Of a stretch of DNA of 64,000 nucleotides, positions 32,388 to 43,026 are shown in pieces. The DNA lies in the NCBI GenBank assembly GCA_019918135.1, contig WBZZ01000953.1, positions 1 through 64,000 of the forward strand. The letters are read 5' to 3'. Position 1 is the first letter of the stretch; each line of letters starts with the position of its first letter. The position numbers and the translations under genes are program-made. Origin of the DNA: Paulinella micropora. Lineage: Eukaryota > Cercozoa > Imbricatea > Euglyphida > Paulinellidae. The notes beneath the pieces were generated by a model. That model was not told the DNA's origin. It did no database searches and saw only the letters and a program-made list of their open reading frames with translations.

Positions 32388-32741
32388 TTACCGTTTGCTC
32401 AGCTCAACAGCACACCTCATTTCCCCCGATTCGAAGGGTGCGAGGGGTTCTAGCCACCTGTCCACTGCAGCCGGGATCGTTGTTATGTCTTCGTCCTTTT
32501 CCAACCGCTCGTATACGTCTGTGTACGTTGCCAGGACCTCCTTCGTCATCTTCTCGATCTCCGTCTGCAGTTCTGCCAAGGACGATAGACGCTGATTATT
32601 TAGCTCCAGAATTGCGGTGCCCCACTTACGCAAAGAAGTACATCTGATCTTCACGTCGTACTGCTTAAGCTTTGCGCCAGCGGGTTGCGAGCTCGGCAGT
32701 GTACTGGTCCGCGCAATATTATCTGCAGACACACGACACAA
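32388..32741 (-). CDS. small coiled-coil protein or second exon of the H3-tail gene
   Basis: About 110 residues; helical, heptad-like (LSSLAELQTEIEKMTKEVLATY). A TGTGTCTGCAG acceptor-like site precedes DNIARTSTLPSS, so the coding part probably starts after it as the downstream exon of the gene at 32842-33060. No histone-fold core is visible. Confidence 0.4.
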   Translation of the reverse strand: MCRVSADNIARTSTLPSSQPAGAKLKQYDVKIRCTSLRKWGTAILELNNQRLSSLAELQTEIEKMTKEVLATYTDVYERLEKDEDITTIPAAVDRWLEPLAPFESGEMRCAVELSKR

Positions 32742-32841
32742 AGTATGTGCAGGATACTAGGCAATTTCTTTTTCTTTTGCGTACACTACCTCCTTTTCTC
32801 TTCTTTTTTTAAACAAATCTCCTACTATTTGCTTTTTTGTT

Positions 32842-33060
32842 TCAGAAAGAGTGAGACACATAAGGCGAGTAGCAGAGTCTTGGACCTTTCGGGTTGGCCA
32901 AATCCAGAGCAGAGATTGTGCTGTCCTTTTTATTGGCAGTACGCTTCTTTGCTTCTACAGCCCCCGCCGGTAGGTTCAGGTTTGCCTTGGGCAGCAGACT
33001 CTTTCTGGGCGCTATTCCTCCAGTTAATTTCCTAGCGGTGGTCTTGAATCGCGGCGGCAT
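32842..33060 (-). CDS. histone H3 N-terminal tail-like protein
   Basis: From ATG 33060 the protein begins MPPRFKTTARKLTGGIAPRK, which aligns with the H3 tail [20 protein letters not shown]: the TARK block (H3 K9), TGG and APRK (K18) are kept, while K14 is isoleucine; a later PKA matches the K23 context. The histone fold does not follow; instead a Lys-rich, Pro-containing stretch continues (EAKKRTANKKD). The ATG is preceded by a T-rich tract and TGTGCAG, a likely 3' splice site. It could be modified or read by host chromatin enzymes as a decoy H3 tail. The 3' part may be spliced to 32388-32741. Confidence 0.5.
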   Translation of the reverse strand: MPPRFKTTARKLTGGIAPRKSLLPKANLNLPAGAVEAKKRTANKKDSTISALDLANPKGPRLCYSPYVSHSF

Positions 33061-33149
33061 CTCTGCACAACAAGGAATTAAAAAAAAAGGCACAAAAGAA
33101 GAAAAAAAACAAGATAGATAAATGGATAGATAAAAACTACACGGAGACC

Positions 33150-34430
33150 CACACAGACCAAACAGACACACAATTCACACACAGATCAAACCAAAATCAC
33201 ACGCACAGTTTATCACAATCGAACCACAAACACACACACACGCAATTCACAAGCAATTCACAAGCGCACACATACACGCGAACACACACACACACACACA
33301 CGCAATTCACAAGCAATTCACAAGCGCACACATACACGCGAACACACACACACGCTCCACACACAGAATTCGCAAAAAATCACATGCATACACACACAAA
33401 CCAAACACACACACACGCTTTACACACAGAATTCATATACACACATGCACAAAATCACAAATGCAATTGAAACATACACAGATTGTGTCTTTGCAAAACG
33501 ACGCACAAGCGATATGTGAGCAATCCAACAAGGGGAGGGGGGCCCTGCTGAGAGTTGGCCGACACCATTGAGCTTGTCGGCCACGGTTACAACCCATTGG
33601 GCAAAGCACAATGCTGCCAACATTGGGTTTGCCCAATTCTGCCAACATTGGGTTTCCTCAATGCTACCAACATTCGTAGTGCAAAGGCGGCCCCCTCTTC
33701 GATTGGCAAAGCCCAATGCTGCCAACATTGGGTTTGCGCAATGGTCTTTTTCGGCATCAACCTCTTTCTCAGCAGGGTTGGCCCCCCTCCAAACAAGACT
33801 CACAAATCGTGGTTCATCCTTTGGCAAAAGGTACACCCTCTGTGTCAATGAGTTTGCGAATGTGAATTGTGTGTGAGAGCTTGTGAATGCGTGTGTGATG
33901 TCTGTGAGCTTGTGAATGCGTGTGCATTTGTGTGTGAGCTTGTGAATGCGTGTGTGATGTGTGAGCTCGTGAATGCGTGTGCATTGTGTTGTCTGTGTGT
34001 CTGTGTGTGTGTGTGTGCGTGTGATTGAATGTGTGTGTGTGTGCTTGTGAATTGCATGTGTGTGTGTTTGCATGGGAATTGCGTGCGTGTATGTGTGTGC
34101 TCGTGAATTGCGTGTGTGTGTGTTTGCATGGGAATTGCATGCGTGTATGTGTGCTTGTGAATTGCGTGTGTGTGTGAATTGCGTGCGTGTATGTGTGTTC
34201 GCGTGTGCGTGTGCTTGTGAATTGCGTGTGTGTGTGAATTGCGTGCGTGTGTGTGTGCTCGTGAATTGTGTGTGTGTGTGAATTGCGTGCGTGTATGTGT
34301 GTGCCTGTGAATTGTGTGTGTGTATGTGTGTGCTTGTGAATTGCGTGTGTGTTTTTGCGTGTGTGCGAGCTTGTGAATGTGTGCATGTATGCGTGTGTGT
34401 GTAGTTTCTGTTGACGGTGGCGGGGGGGGG
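33150..34430. repeat. CA-rich / TG-rich inverted microsatellite pair with dyad repeats between
   Basis: 33150-33475 is rich in ACACAC with CAATTCACAAGC units; 33850-34410 is the opposite strand version with TGTGTG and GCTTGTGAATTGCG units. The middle (33590-33750) holds four near-copies of CCAATGCTGCCAACATTGGG, itself containing inverted TTGG/CCAA parts. The two arms could pair into a very long imperfect hairpin. The codon-like His/Thr readings in this area are artefacts. No gene seen. Confidence 0.8.
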
Positions 34431-34625
34431 GGGGGGGTTGTAGTGAATTGGGTGTGAATTTGGTTTTTTCTGAGTGTTTCATTTCGAGTCTTTGTTTTTT
34501 TGCTTTTGTTCGCAAAGGTGGGTATAATGTCGTTTTTGCTCCAACCTATCGTGCATGATGCCGTTTCTTTGGGCCTACCCTCAATTTTCCTTCTTTAGCA
34601 TATATTGCTGTCCTTCTGTAGTACA

Positions 34626-34961
34626 ATGGCGTTGCGTCCCGATCTCTACCTGCAAGACGTCACCGGAAGGTTCTGCTGGCCCGTCGCGGAAAGACTCTAC
34701 CCAGTGGATCCTGACTTGTATTATGCCCAACCAGACAGATTACCGAGGGAGTTCGGCCACCTCAAATTCCAAGACGTGTACGAACAGCTCCTTGCTCCCT
34801 ACGGGTACTACAGAGTTTACAAGAATAATACTCAAGTGTGGATTAGAGTCTACTGGCGAGGCCCCGCGCCGTCGCCGCTGTACTATTGCGACGAGAACCC
34901 AGTGTGCCCGTTGTGCTTTCTACAGCTCAACGAGGTGTGCGAGGCTCGCTGCTGCGAATAA
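34626..34961 (+). CDS. small cysteine-rich protein
   Basis: The protein is 111 residues from ATG 34626 (MALRPDLYLQDVTG). It is rich in Tyr, Trp and Pro in the middle, with C-terminal cysteines CPLC and C-x5-C-x3-CC that could hold one zinc. The stop is embedded in GAATAAATAAA, so stop and poly(A) signal overlap, as in several genes here. Not recognised. Confidence 0.65.
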   Translation: MALRPDLYLQDVTGRFCWPVAERLYPVDPDLYYAQPDRLPREFGHLKFQDVYEQLLAPYGYYRVYKNNTQVWIRVYWRGPAPSPLYYCDENPVCPLCFLQLNEVCEARCCE

Positions 34962-35131
34962 ATAAAAATCTCACCTTTTCAAACATAAAATTGTTACGAA
35001 CCCCTTTCAATGCAAAAAACTTTTTAATACAAGCCATTGCAGCCTTTTCTTTTTCTCCCAAAATCTGGGAACAAATGGTGCAACCACGGGCCTTTCACGT
35101 TGCAGACAAACGCCTTCTTAACAAAATAGAA

Positions 35132-35746
35132 TCACTGGGCGTTGACTTCCAGGTGGCTGGTCAGGGCCGCGGCAAAGACCGTCAGAGCCACCAGCAAGAA
35201 AACGGCAACGAGCCCGACCCCAAGCCTCTTCTGGTTCCAAGACAGTCTACAGTGTTCGGGGTTTTTTTCCTCGTCCCTCAAGCAAGCTAAAAGGACTAGC
35301 AACAAGCAGATCGAGAAGGAAAGAGTCAGGGTGGCTATGTAGGCAGCGTCATTCATGCAGCGAACTTCTGTCACGTACGGGAAGTTCGTGGCACAGGGCG
35401 TGCTTGGGTCGCAAGTCAGGCGCCAAGACATGAACAGGTCCTGATTGAATCCGCGGAGCAGTCTGACCCGCTTTTCGTACGTACCCTTTTGCTTGTGCAA
35501 ATGAATGTTCCAGGTCTTTTGCTTGAAAAGCCAATACGAGTTCGGTCTGTTAATCCCGGCCCTGAACTCGAGCTTGGCGTGCGCTACGCTCGCGTTCGAC
35601 AGCTTATCTAAAGGCAAGGCCAGGCTGTACGACCTCAGGAACATGCAGCTGGGGTAGCGAGAAAAGGGCTCTATCGCACCCAAGGTTTGTGGCGCGACCG
35701 TCGCTACCGCCGCGCAAGCTAGCACTACCAGAAGCGCCGGCCACAT
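35132..35746 (-). CDS. signal-peptide protein with two C-terminal membrane spans
   Basis: The protein is 204 residues. A signal peptide at residues 1-24 (WPALLVVLACAAVATVA) is followed by a ~110-residue ectodomain with one N-x-S site and cysteines near residues 34, 112, 118 and 130, a membrane span near 134-156, a short loop and a last span near 176-195. The layout is shared by the proteins at 48456 and 55859, although sequence identity is not obvious. Candidate virion membrane protein. Confidence 0.7.
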   Translation of the reverse strand: MWPALLVVLACAAVATVAPQTLGAIEPFSRYPSCMFLRSYSLALPLDKLSNASVAHAKLEFRAGINRPNSYWLFKQKTWNIHLHKQKGTYEKRVRLLRGFNQDLFMSWRLTCDPSTPCATNFPYVTEVRCMNDAAYIATLTLSFSICLLLVLLACLRDEEKNPEHCRLSWNQKRLGVGLVAVFLLVALTVFAAALTSHLEVNAQ

Positions 35747-35974
35747 TTTTTTCTAGGCTGCGTTTCTTTCTCTTTCTTTTTCTTTGTAGTTTTGGGCAGG
35801 AGGGGATTTGGCGCGGGGGTGTTCTTTGGCGGTGGCCCCCCCCCCCCCCCCACACACTCACACTTTTCCAGCGACTGTCGCCCCCCCCCCCCCCCCCACA
35901 TCCTCCCCCCGCCGAAAAAAAAGCGGGGGGGGGGGAGACTCTTTTTTAAGTCCAAAGAAAGCCCAGAAATCCTC
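35747..35974. other. intergenic region with long C and G runs
   Basis: Two C runs of about 16-18 bases (35836, 35881) and a G run (35926) in the divergent promoter region between the membrane protein and the F-box gene. Confidence 0.6.
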
Positions 35975-37604
35975 ATGTCTGCAGCAGCACCCCGACCGCA
36001 CAAGCACCGGCGCCTCAACCCGGCAGAGCCGCCCACGCTCTTGACTCTGCCTGCCGACGTCTGGGAAATAGTCTGCGCCCTGGTGGCCGATAACCCCCGC
36101 TGGCTCTACGCGGCTTGGTCGTTGGTGTGCAAGCAAGCCCAGAGAGGCCCAGCCCAGTTTGCTGCCCTGCGTCTCAATTCAGACGGCGCCGACGTCCCCG
36201 CGGCCCGCTGGCAGGAATGGCAAGCAATCACGCAGTTAACCATCACCGGAACAGCGGCGGCCCGGGTCTTGAGTGCTGTCGGGGGAACGCACGTACAGAC
36301 GCTGCTGCTGAAAGGCACAATTACCGCGCAGGACCTGCGAGAGGCGGCGCACCTCAAGGGGCTGCGGGCCCTGGGCCACGACGTCCCGGACACCACAGAC
36401 AGCGACCTCGAGCCCACGTTAGTGCCGTCCGATGACTGGCTCAACCTCCCGCCAACCAGTCGACAGCGACGCGCTGGCACAGTACTTACGCGCCCGCCAG
36501 GCCCCCTTACACACCTTGCTTTTGGGACGGAGACATCTGACCACTAACCTGTGCGAGGCCATCGGCAGCCAAACTGAGCTGCGCCAGCTAAAAGCCTGGG
36601 CCTGCAGCGCCGCTACCTTCGGCTGGCTCGCAGCCCTGACCAAGCTGCGCTATCTGGATCTTACGGACTGCACGCGACTCACTGACGCCGCGCTCGTCAA
36701 GCTGTCCGCCATGTCCGGCCTGGAGGAGTTGTCTTTGCAAGGTTGCACCCACGTGACCATGGACGGGCTGGCTGCACTGTCCCGCCTGCGGAAGCTGCGC
36801 TTCCTGGACCTAGGTTATCTGCCACGCTTGACTAGCCTCTCGTTCCTCGCGCAAATGTCTGGGCTCAGAAAGCTGCATGTTCACAACTGCAACCTGGACA
36901 ATGCCGCGCTGGAAACGCTAAGAAACTTCGGGCAATTGCGGGTCTTAGGTCTCGCGGGCAACCGCCAGACCGACGAGGGGCTCGGCCATTTGTCCACGCT
37001 GTACAAACTTACGAGGCTCGATCTGAGTTTTTGTAGGCGGATTAACGGGCTGGCCTCTCTGGCCGGCCTGCCTGAGCTCACGTCGCTCAGCCTCGAAGGC
37101 TGTACCTCAGTGACAAGCCTGGGGGCCCGGCCCCTGCCGCCTAAGCTGCAGAACCTAAACTTAATGTTCTGCGAAGGTTTACGGGACGATAGCCTCGCAC
37201 AAATGGCGCACCTGGCACACTTGCAGCAGTTAGATCTCACTGGCTGTTCCCTGCTCACTTCCGCCGGGCTACGGCACCTAGCCGCCTTGCGCACTTTGCA
37301 AAAGCTGAATCTGTTCTTTTGCTACCGCATCCAGGACTTCAAAGGTCTCTCTGAGCTCAAGGCGCTCACAGACCTGGTGCTGGAGAGTTGCCAAACATCC
37401 GACAGCCAACTTGCCTACCTGCCGCCTAACTTGCAACGCCTGGATCTCAGCTCTAACCAAGCACTCACTGACGGGGCGTTCAACTATTTAGCCAGCCTGG
37501 CAGGGCTGCAAAGGCTACGTATTGAAGGATGTCCGGCCATCACACAAAAGGCGGTTCTTGACTTCAAAATCCAACGACCTCTGCTGAGCGTTGTGATTAA
37601 TTAA
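35975..37604 (+). CDS. F-box and leucine-rich-repeat protein, broken
   Basis: From ATG 35975 an F-box-like segment lies at about residues 22-55 (LTLPADVWEIVCALVADN, then WSLVCKQ). From about 36600 follow at least ten cysteine-type LRRs of the FBXL kind (LRYLDLTDCTRLTDAALVKL, LEELSLQGCTHVT, LTRLDLSFCRRI). FBXL proteins are substrate receptors of SCF ubiquitin ligases. The gene appears broken about once. A TTAATTAAA follows the stop. Confidence 0.75.
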
Positions 37605-38631
37605 ACAGACACTCCAGAAAACACAGAAAGAGCCAGCGCCAATTTTTTGCTTTAATTTTTTTAAAAAAAAAGAACGGGTCACTTGTCTGTTGCCGCATAA
37701 CCGACAGGACTTGGTTTATGTTCCTGTGGCAGCCCAAAAAAAATTTAAAAAAAAAGGAGCAGGGAGCGGACTATCGGCGGGGGTGGAATAGGGGGAGAGT
37801 GGAAAGGAGAATTGAACCGCTTGGTCCCCCCCCCCCCCTTTCAAGGCCTCCTTTCGATGCTGCGGCTTCCTGTTATACAGAGCACACGCGTCCGCCGCCT
37901 TGGACAGGCGTTCGTCTTTCTTCGTAGGACGAGAACGCGTGTGTCTTGCCAGTGCGCTCGGGGATCGAGCGCATTGGTCACCAGCCTCACAGACGAGGAG
38001 TGCTACCTCTAATGACGAATTCTCCCACATCCAATCGTCCTCTAGATCTGCCATCCGCGGATTATAATAGATGGATTTTCAATTTTGGTTCCAGTAATGC
38101 CAGAGTTATACGTATTTCCGCGGTAAACGGAAAAGGTGGAGGAAAAGTGTAAGGGGGGGGGGGCCACCGCCGATATGCAGCTGCCTAAAATCAAAAGGAG
38201 GGAGGGGGGGCGGCGGCGGCCCCCCCCAGGGGCGAGGGGGATGGCGTTTTGGTCGGACAAAGCAAGAACGGCTGCTAGATTTTTTTCTTTGGCTGCGGTA
38301 CAAAAAAAGGGAGCAGGAAACGGACAGAGAGGACTGTCGGCGGGGGTGGGGAAAAAAAGAGGGTGAGAATGAACCGCTTGGTCCCCCCCCCCCCAGCCCC
38401 CCCCCCCCCCTTCCTTTTCTTTTTTTTCTTTCGTGCCCCCTTTTCTTTCGGCGGCCCCCCCCCCTCCTCACTTTCAAAAGCCGGCCTCCCCCCCAACCTT
38501 CCTCTATCTCCAAGACCCTGCAGATATTTCATTATCTGTCGGCGTTCTTGGGGGAAAGGCTACCCGAGATATTCTTTTTGTTGTTGCAGTGCTTGTTTTC
38601 CTTTTTTTGGGGAGGAAGGAAAGGAGAGAGA
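37605..38631. other. intergenic kilobase with a duplicated segment
   Basis: No gene convincing. A ~90 base segment occurs twice (about 37756-37838 and 38308-38398), including GAGCRGGRARCGGAC, TATCGGCGGGGGTGG or TGTCGGCGGGGGTGG, and GAACCGCTTGGTCCCCCC. Many C, G and A runs. The second copy lies ~240 bases before the next start codon, so it may be promoter sequence. Confidence 0.6.
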
Positions 38632-40909
38632 ATGAACGTGCCGGAGGAGATGGAGCGAGACTCCCGCGCGGTTTGCACCTTTGTGCGTCAGTACGGAGAC
38701 CGCGACGGCGTCGCCACGTTCGCAAACAACGTGGAGCTGCGCGTCTTTGGCCAGACATTGGTCCTCCGGACACCCGAAGGCGAAGTCGCGCCGGCCTGTG
38801 AGCGCTGCTTCACCCGCCGCGGCCGCTGTCGCGAGGCCGTGGCCTCGGCCCTAAAGCTGTGCGCTAGCCACGCGCGCAGGCCGAAGAAGAAGAAGCGCCG
38901 CCGCCGCGCAGAGAGCCAAAAGGACAAAGATAAAAAGGAAACTAGTCCTAAACGGCAGAAACTAGACAACGTGGTGGCGTTGCCGACGGTTGGAGAAGTT
39001 GTCGACCACCAGCAAGGCGGACGGGCCTATCAGTTAAAAGTAAGTGCAGGTGGTGCCCTTTTCAGTCGAGCTAGCAAAGATCCGCATGGCTGGACATACT
39101 GGAACTTTGCATGCTCCAGTTGTTGGCAAAAAGAGACTGTTATTAGTGCAGGCAAACACTGGGTAGACAAGGACAAGAGCCAGCGCTTCAAGATGTGCAC
39201 AAAACACGCACGACAGTATGGCTTTCACAAGGTACAGACTCCATGTGAAGATTGTCCACCTGGGTCGAAAAAGGAGGCTGCCTTTGCCGACGAACACGGC
39301 AACGTTAAGAAACTTTGCGCAAAACATGCTCAAGCGCGCGGCTGCCACCAAAAGCGAGACCAGTGCGAAGATTGTCCTCCTGAGTCTAAAAAAAGGGCGA
39401 CCTTTGCCGACGAACACGGCAACCTTAAGAAACTTTGCGCAAAACATGCTCAAGCGCGCGGCTGCCGCCAAAAGCGAGATCGGTGTGAAGATTGTCCTCT
39501 CGGATCAGGAAAACAGGCGGCCTTTTCCGACGAACACGGCAATGAAAGAAAGCTATGCGCGAAGCACGCTCGGGCACGCGGTTGCTATCAAACGTTAAAC
39601 CCATGCGAAGACTGTCCTCTTGGGTCGAAGAAACAGGCCAACTTTGCAGACGAACATGGAAACAACAACAAGCTGTGTGCTGAGCATGCTCGGGCGCGCG
39701 GCTGCCATCAATTGGTAAACCCGTGCGAAGACTGTCCTCCTGGGTCGAAGAAACAGGCCAACTTTGCAGACGAACATGGAAACACCAACAAGCTGTGCGC
39801 AGAGCACGCTCGGGCGCGCGGCTGCTATAAACTGTTAAACCCGTGCGAGGATTGTCCTCCTGGGTCTAAAAAGGACGCTGCTTTTGCAGACGAACACGGG
39901 AACAACAGAAAATTGTGCGCAGAACACGCTCGAGCGCGCGGCTGCCATCAAACGTTAAACCCGTGCGAAGATTGTCCTCCTGGGTCTAAGAAGGAGGCAA
40001 ACTTTGCTGACGAAAAGGGAAACAACAACAAGCTGTGCGCAGAGCACGCTCGGGCGCGCGGCTGCCACCAAACGTTAAGCCCCTGCGAGGATTGTCTTCC
40101 TGGGTCGAAGAAACAGGCTACCTTTGCCGACGAACACGGGAACAAGAACAAGCTGTGCACCGAGCACGCTCGGGCGCGCGGCTGCTACCAGCCGTCAAAA
40201 CCGTGCGAGGATTGTCCTCCTGAGTCGAAAAAACAGGCCGCTTTTGTCAACGAACTTGGAAAAAAAAAACAAGCTGTGCGCAGAGCACGCTCGGGCGCGC
40301 GGCTGCTATCAGAAACAGAGTCAGTGCGTCGGCTGTCTCTCCGACGGCGCGACTGAAGTTAAGACTGCACATTTTTCTGACGAAAGTGGTAAGGGTTGCC
40401 AGTTGTGCTCCGAGCATGCGTTTTTGCGCGGTTTAATCCCTAAGCCAGCGGCGGGCTCCTCGATCGTGGCGTGCAGGCTGTGGGACAGGCTCGAACAGTC
40501 GCTGGGCTGCAAGATCCAGCACAAACACTTTACTAACGGCGCTAGTAGTCAGGGCTCCGAGGCCCGAGTTCCCGGCACGCGGCTGCGGCTGGACGGCTAC
40601 GATGCTGCTAGAAATTGCGTCTACGAATTCCACGGCAATGCGTACCACGGCTTCCCACCTGGACACCCCAAGTACGCCCACGGCCTTTCACCAGTGAGCG
40701 GCCGCGAGAACCGGGATTTATACCGAGAAACGATGGCCCGGATGTACTTCGTCCGACAGAAAATGCCAGCCGGTTGCCGCGTCTTTTATGCATGGGAGCA
40801 CGAGTTCAAGAAAATCAAAGACAAACCACTTGCTACTGTCTTGTCTATCTTGCACGCATTGCCGCCGGGCGAAGATTACGAAGACGACTCTGACAGCAAC
40901 GAAGAGTGA
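38632..40909 (+). CDS. EsV-1-7-like zinc-repeat protein with C-terminal nuclease domain, broken once
   Basis: From ATG 38632 two divergent cysteine units and a Lys/Arg-rich linker precede about ten tandem 40-residue repeats (about 39243-40350) of the form CEDCPPGSKK-x-AxFADEHGN-x3-LC-x2-HARARGC. The C-x2-C-x20-C-x2-H spacing resembles the EsV-1-7 cysteine motif known from brown algae and their phaeoviruses. The C-terminal domain has YEFHGNAYHG and a downstream YRETMARMYFV ... VFYAWEHEF, the pattern of Vsr/PD-(D/E)XK-like endonucleases found in giant viruses. The repeats probably bind DNA or protein and direct the nuclease. The 120 bp DNA repeats are well conserved, suggesting recent expansion or gene conversion. 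Confidence 0.7.
39243..40350 (+). repeat. 120 bp coding tandem repeats
   Basis: Nine close and one diverged unit of 120 bases, each encoding one zinc motif. Confidence 0.9.
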
Positions 40910-41318
40910 TACGAAAGTTTTTTATTTAGTGATTTTTTGTTAGTGACAATTGTCACCTCAAATATGAAGGTAAATCGTTACGATAGATTAAAAAATACAT
41001 TTTCATGCCAAGAATTACACGCCCTCCCCCCCCCCCCTCCCCCCTCATGCGCAGAAAAGTTCAGGGTGAAGTGTGTTTGGCAAGAGGGGGAGGGAAGGTG
41101 TTTTGGGCAAGGTTTTCTGGAGGGAGGGGGGGGCCAGCCCCCCGAACGGAGCGAAGATGGAGGGGGGGGGGGGGGGAGGGCTATCGCGGCACTTTCGCTT
41201 TCCTCCCATTTCCCGACACCCCCCCCCCTCCGGGGGGGGCCACAATGCGGATTCCCACCCTCTCTCCCCTCGCAAAAAAAGTGGGGAAGGCAAGCTGCAC
41301 AAAAAAAAAGCACGTAAA
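40910..41318. other. intergenic region with G and C runs
   Basis: Holds C runs (about 41027), G runs (41125, 41162, 41235) and a CCCCCCCCTCCGGGGGGGG inverted pair at about 41221-41239. No gene. Confidence 0.5.
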
Positions 41319-42374
41319 ATGTGGACGCGGCTGGACAGCTTTTTGGCAGCCAATCGACACGACGTAGATATCCTCGCACGATTGAACAAACTTCCGACTG
41401 ACGGCCAAGTTACGTTCGAAGCGGGTCCTCACGTCTACCAGCTAGCACTGCCCGACGGCCGCTGGCTGCCTTTGCCCGGCAGCGTGTCGTCGCTGTACGG
41501 CTCGTTCTTTCCGCCCTTTCCACAAGCCGCTGCTCTGCGCAGCGTGGCCTCGCGCCGCGGGTGCAGCACCGAGGAGATCGCCCGCGAGTGGGACGCGGCC
41601 CGTGACGACGGAACGAGATTTCATGCGTGGATTGAAGCATTCTACAATGATGTTACGCCAGCTGTGGAGGAGCTGGCGCCGAAGCGGCTTGGTCCAGAGT
41701 TTTCTCAATTCATGAACTGGCACAGAAAAATTGTCTTGACGCGAGGTTGGATCCCCTGGCGCACGGAGCTGCTGCTCTTCTCGCGCAAACACCTCCTTGC
41801 GGGCTCGTGCGACATGTTGTTTGTCTGCCCAAAGACGAATTGCTTGATCCTTTGCGACTGGAAGAGGTCACGCAAGATAAGACGCGAACCGTTCCGGCGC
41901 GGAGAGACGGGCATCAGGGTCTGCGCGGATCTGCCCAATGCCAATTTTTCTAAGTACAGTCTTCAAATAAATCTTTACAAGATCTTGGTGCAGTGGCAGA
42001 CGGGCAAGAAGGTCGTAGGCGCGTTCCTGGCGTGTTTCCACCCGAACCAGCAAGACTACCAGCTGCTGGAGCTGCCGGACCTGAGGTCGAAGGCGCTGCA
42101 GTGCCTGGCGATCCGGCGGCATAATCTGGCGCGGCTGCACACCCAGGCCGTGACGGACTGGCTGGCGACGCCGGGCGGCGACACACAGCTAGTACAGACG
42201 CACCTGGACTACGTGGACCTGCTAACAGAACGCGACGTCGGCCAGCACAAGACGGGCGACCCCGAGTGGCGTGCGGGCTGGCCCGCGCTGTGCCAAGAGA
42301 TACGTGACGCGACCCAAGTGCAGCTGCGGCCGGGGGCGGCCCCGTTAGACCCGAAGCTCGGCATCTCTCATTAA
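41319..42374 (+). CDS. RecB/lambda-exonuclease-type PD-(D/E)XK nuclease
   Basis: The protein is 351 residues from ATG 41319. Core motifs in order: GTRFHAWIE (about 98-106), the acidic residue in WRTELLLF (about 147-154), GSCDMLF (162-168) and ILCDWKRS (177-184) giving the D-x(n)-(D/E)-x-K site, then the Q-x-x-x-Y type helix YSLQINLYKIL (about 215). This matches the RecB-like family that includes herpesvirus UL12-type alkaline exonucleases. It would process replication or recombination intermediates and assist packaging. The upstream in-frame extension is G/C-tract and was rejected as coding. Confidence 0.8.
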   Translation: MWTRLDSFLAANRHDVDILARLNKLPTDGQVTFEAGPHVYQLALPDGRWLPLPGSVSSLYGSFFPPFPQAAALRSVASRRGCSTEEIAREWDAARDDGTRFHAWIEAFYNDVTPAVEELAPKRLGPEFSQFMNWHRKIVLTRGWIPWRTELLLFSRKHLLAGSCDMLFVCPKTNCLILCDWKRSRKIRREPFRRGETGIRVCADLPNANFSKYSLQINLYKILVQWQTGKKVVGAFLACFHPNQQDYQLLELPDLRSKALQCLAIRRHNLARLHTQAVTDWLATPGGDTQLVQTHLDYVDLLTERDVGQHKTGDPEWRAGWPALCQEIRDATQVQLRPGAAPLDPKLGISH

Positions 42375-42455
42375 ACCAAAAAGGTTTTGGTACTAAAATC
42401 GAAGGCCTGATTTCTTTTAATAACTCTTTTTTGTAGAAGTGGGGGAGGGCCCTTC

Positions 42456-42899
42456 TCAGTCTTGTGGTTGTTTCTTGGACTTCTCTGCCTCTCTTTTTTG
42501 GATCTCGAACGTGCCAAAAAAAAAGTGTGTAGACCTCGGCCAAGCAAATTCATCCCAATCGAAACGTACTTGTTTGATTAGACAAGGGTGCTTCATCGTC
42601 GGAGAACCAGCCAAGACAGTGGCAGAGATGAAAATAGTCGGCACGAGCAACTCCAAGTATCGAGCGGTGGCCGCGCTGGCGGGCTGCAGTGCGTACCAGT
42701 ACGCCGTGTTGCGAACCCCACGTGTACACACACTATCCTGTGCATGCCACACACTCCAGTCGACGCCGTTCGGTGACGTAGCGGCGCTGCACAAACCTGC
42801 TTTTTCTGGAGGGGCTGGGGGAACCGACCAGAAACCGAGCAATTGGTGTGGGGGAAGCGGTCCCCGGGAGGGGGTAAAAAGCCGCGACCTTTTGCCCAA
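42456..42899 (-). CDS. possible small protein, unrecognised
   Basis: A 147-residue frame (MGKRSRLFTPSRGPLPPH ...) whose middle part (NTAYWYALQPASAATARYLE) is protein-like. An overlapping plus-strand frame of similar length is open too, and codon usage does not decide between them. Confidence 0.3.
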   Translation of the reverse strand: MGKRSRLFTPSRGPLPPHQLLGFWSVPPAPPEKAGLCSAATSPNGVDWSVWHAQDSVCTRGVRNTAYWYALQPASAATARYLELLVPTIFISATVLAGSPTMKHPCLIKQVRFDWDEFAWPRSTHFFFGTFEIQKREAEKSKKQPQD

Positions 42900-43026
42900 A
42901 CATGTTTTTCTTTCTCGTGTATTGTTAAATGTAAAAAAAAGCAGACGAAGAAAGAAAAGAAAAACAAATAACTAGACATAAAGAAACAAATCTTTGGCAA
43001 GTCTCTCTCTCTCTCTCTTTTTAGCC

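Noticed and set aside
32842-33060. Complete histone H3
   Set aside because: Only the tail matches; no histone-fold core is found in the downstream sequence.
33420-34515. His/Thr-rich frames over the CA/TG repeats
   Set aside because: Dinucleotide-repeat artefacts on the strand opposite TG runs.
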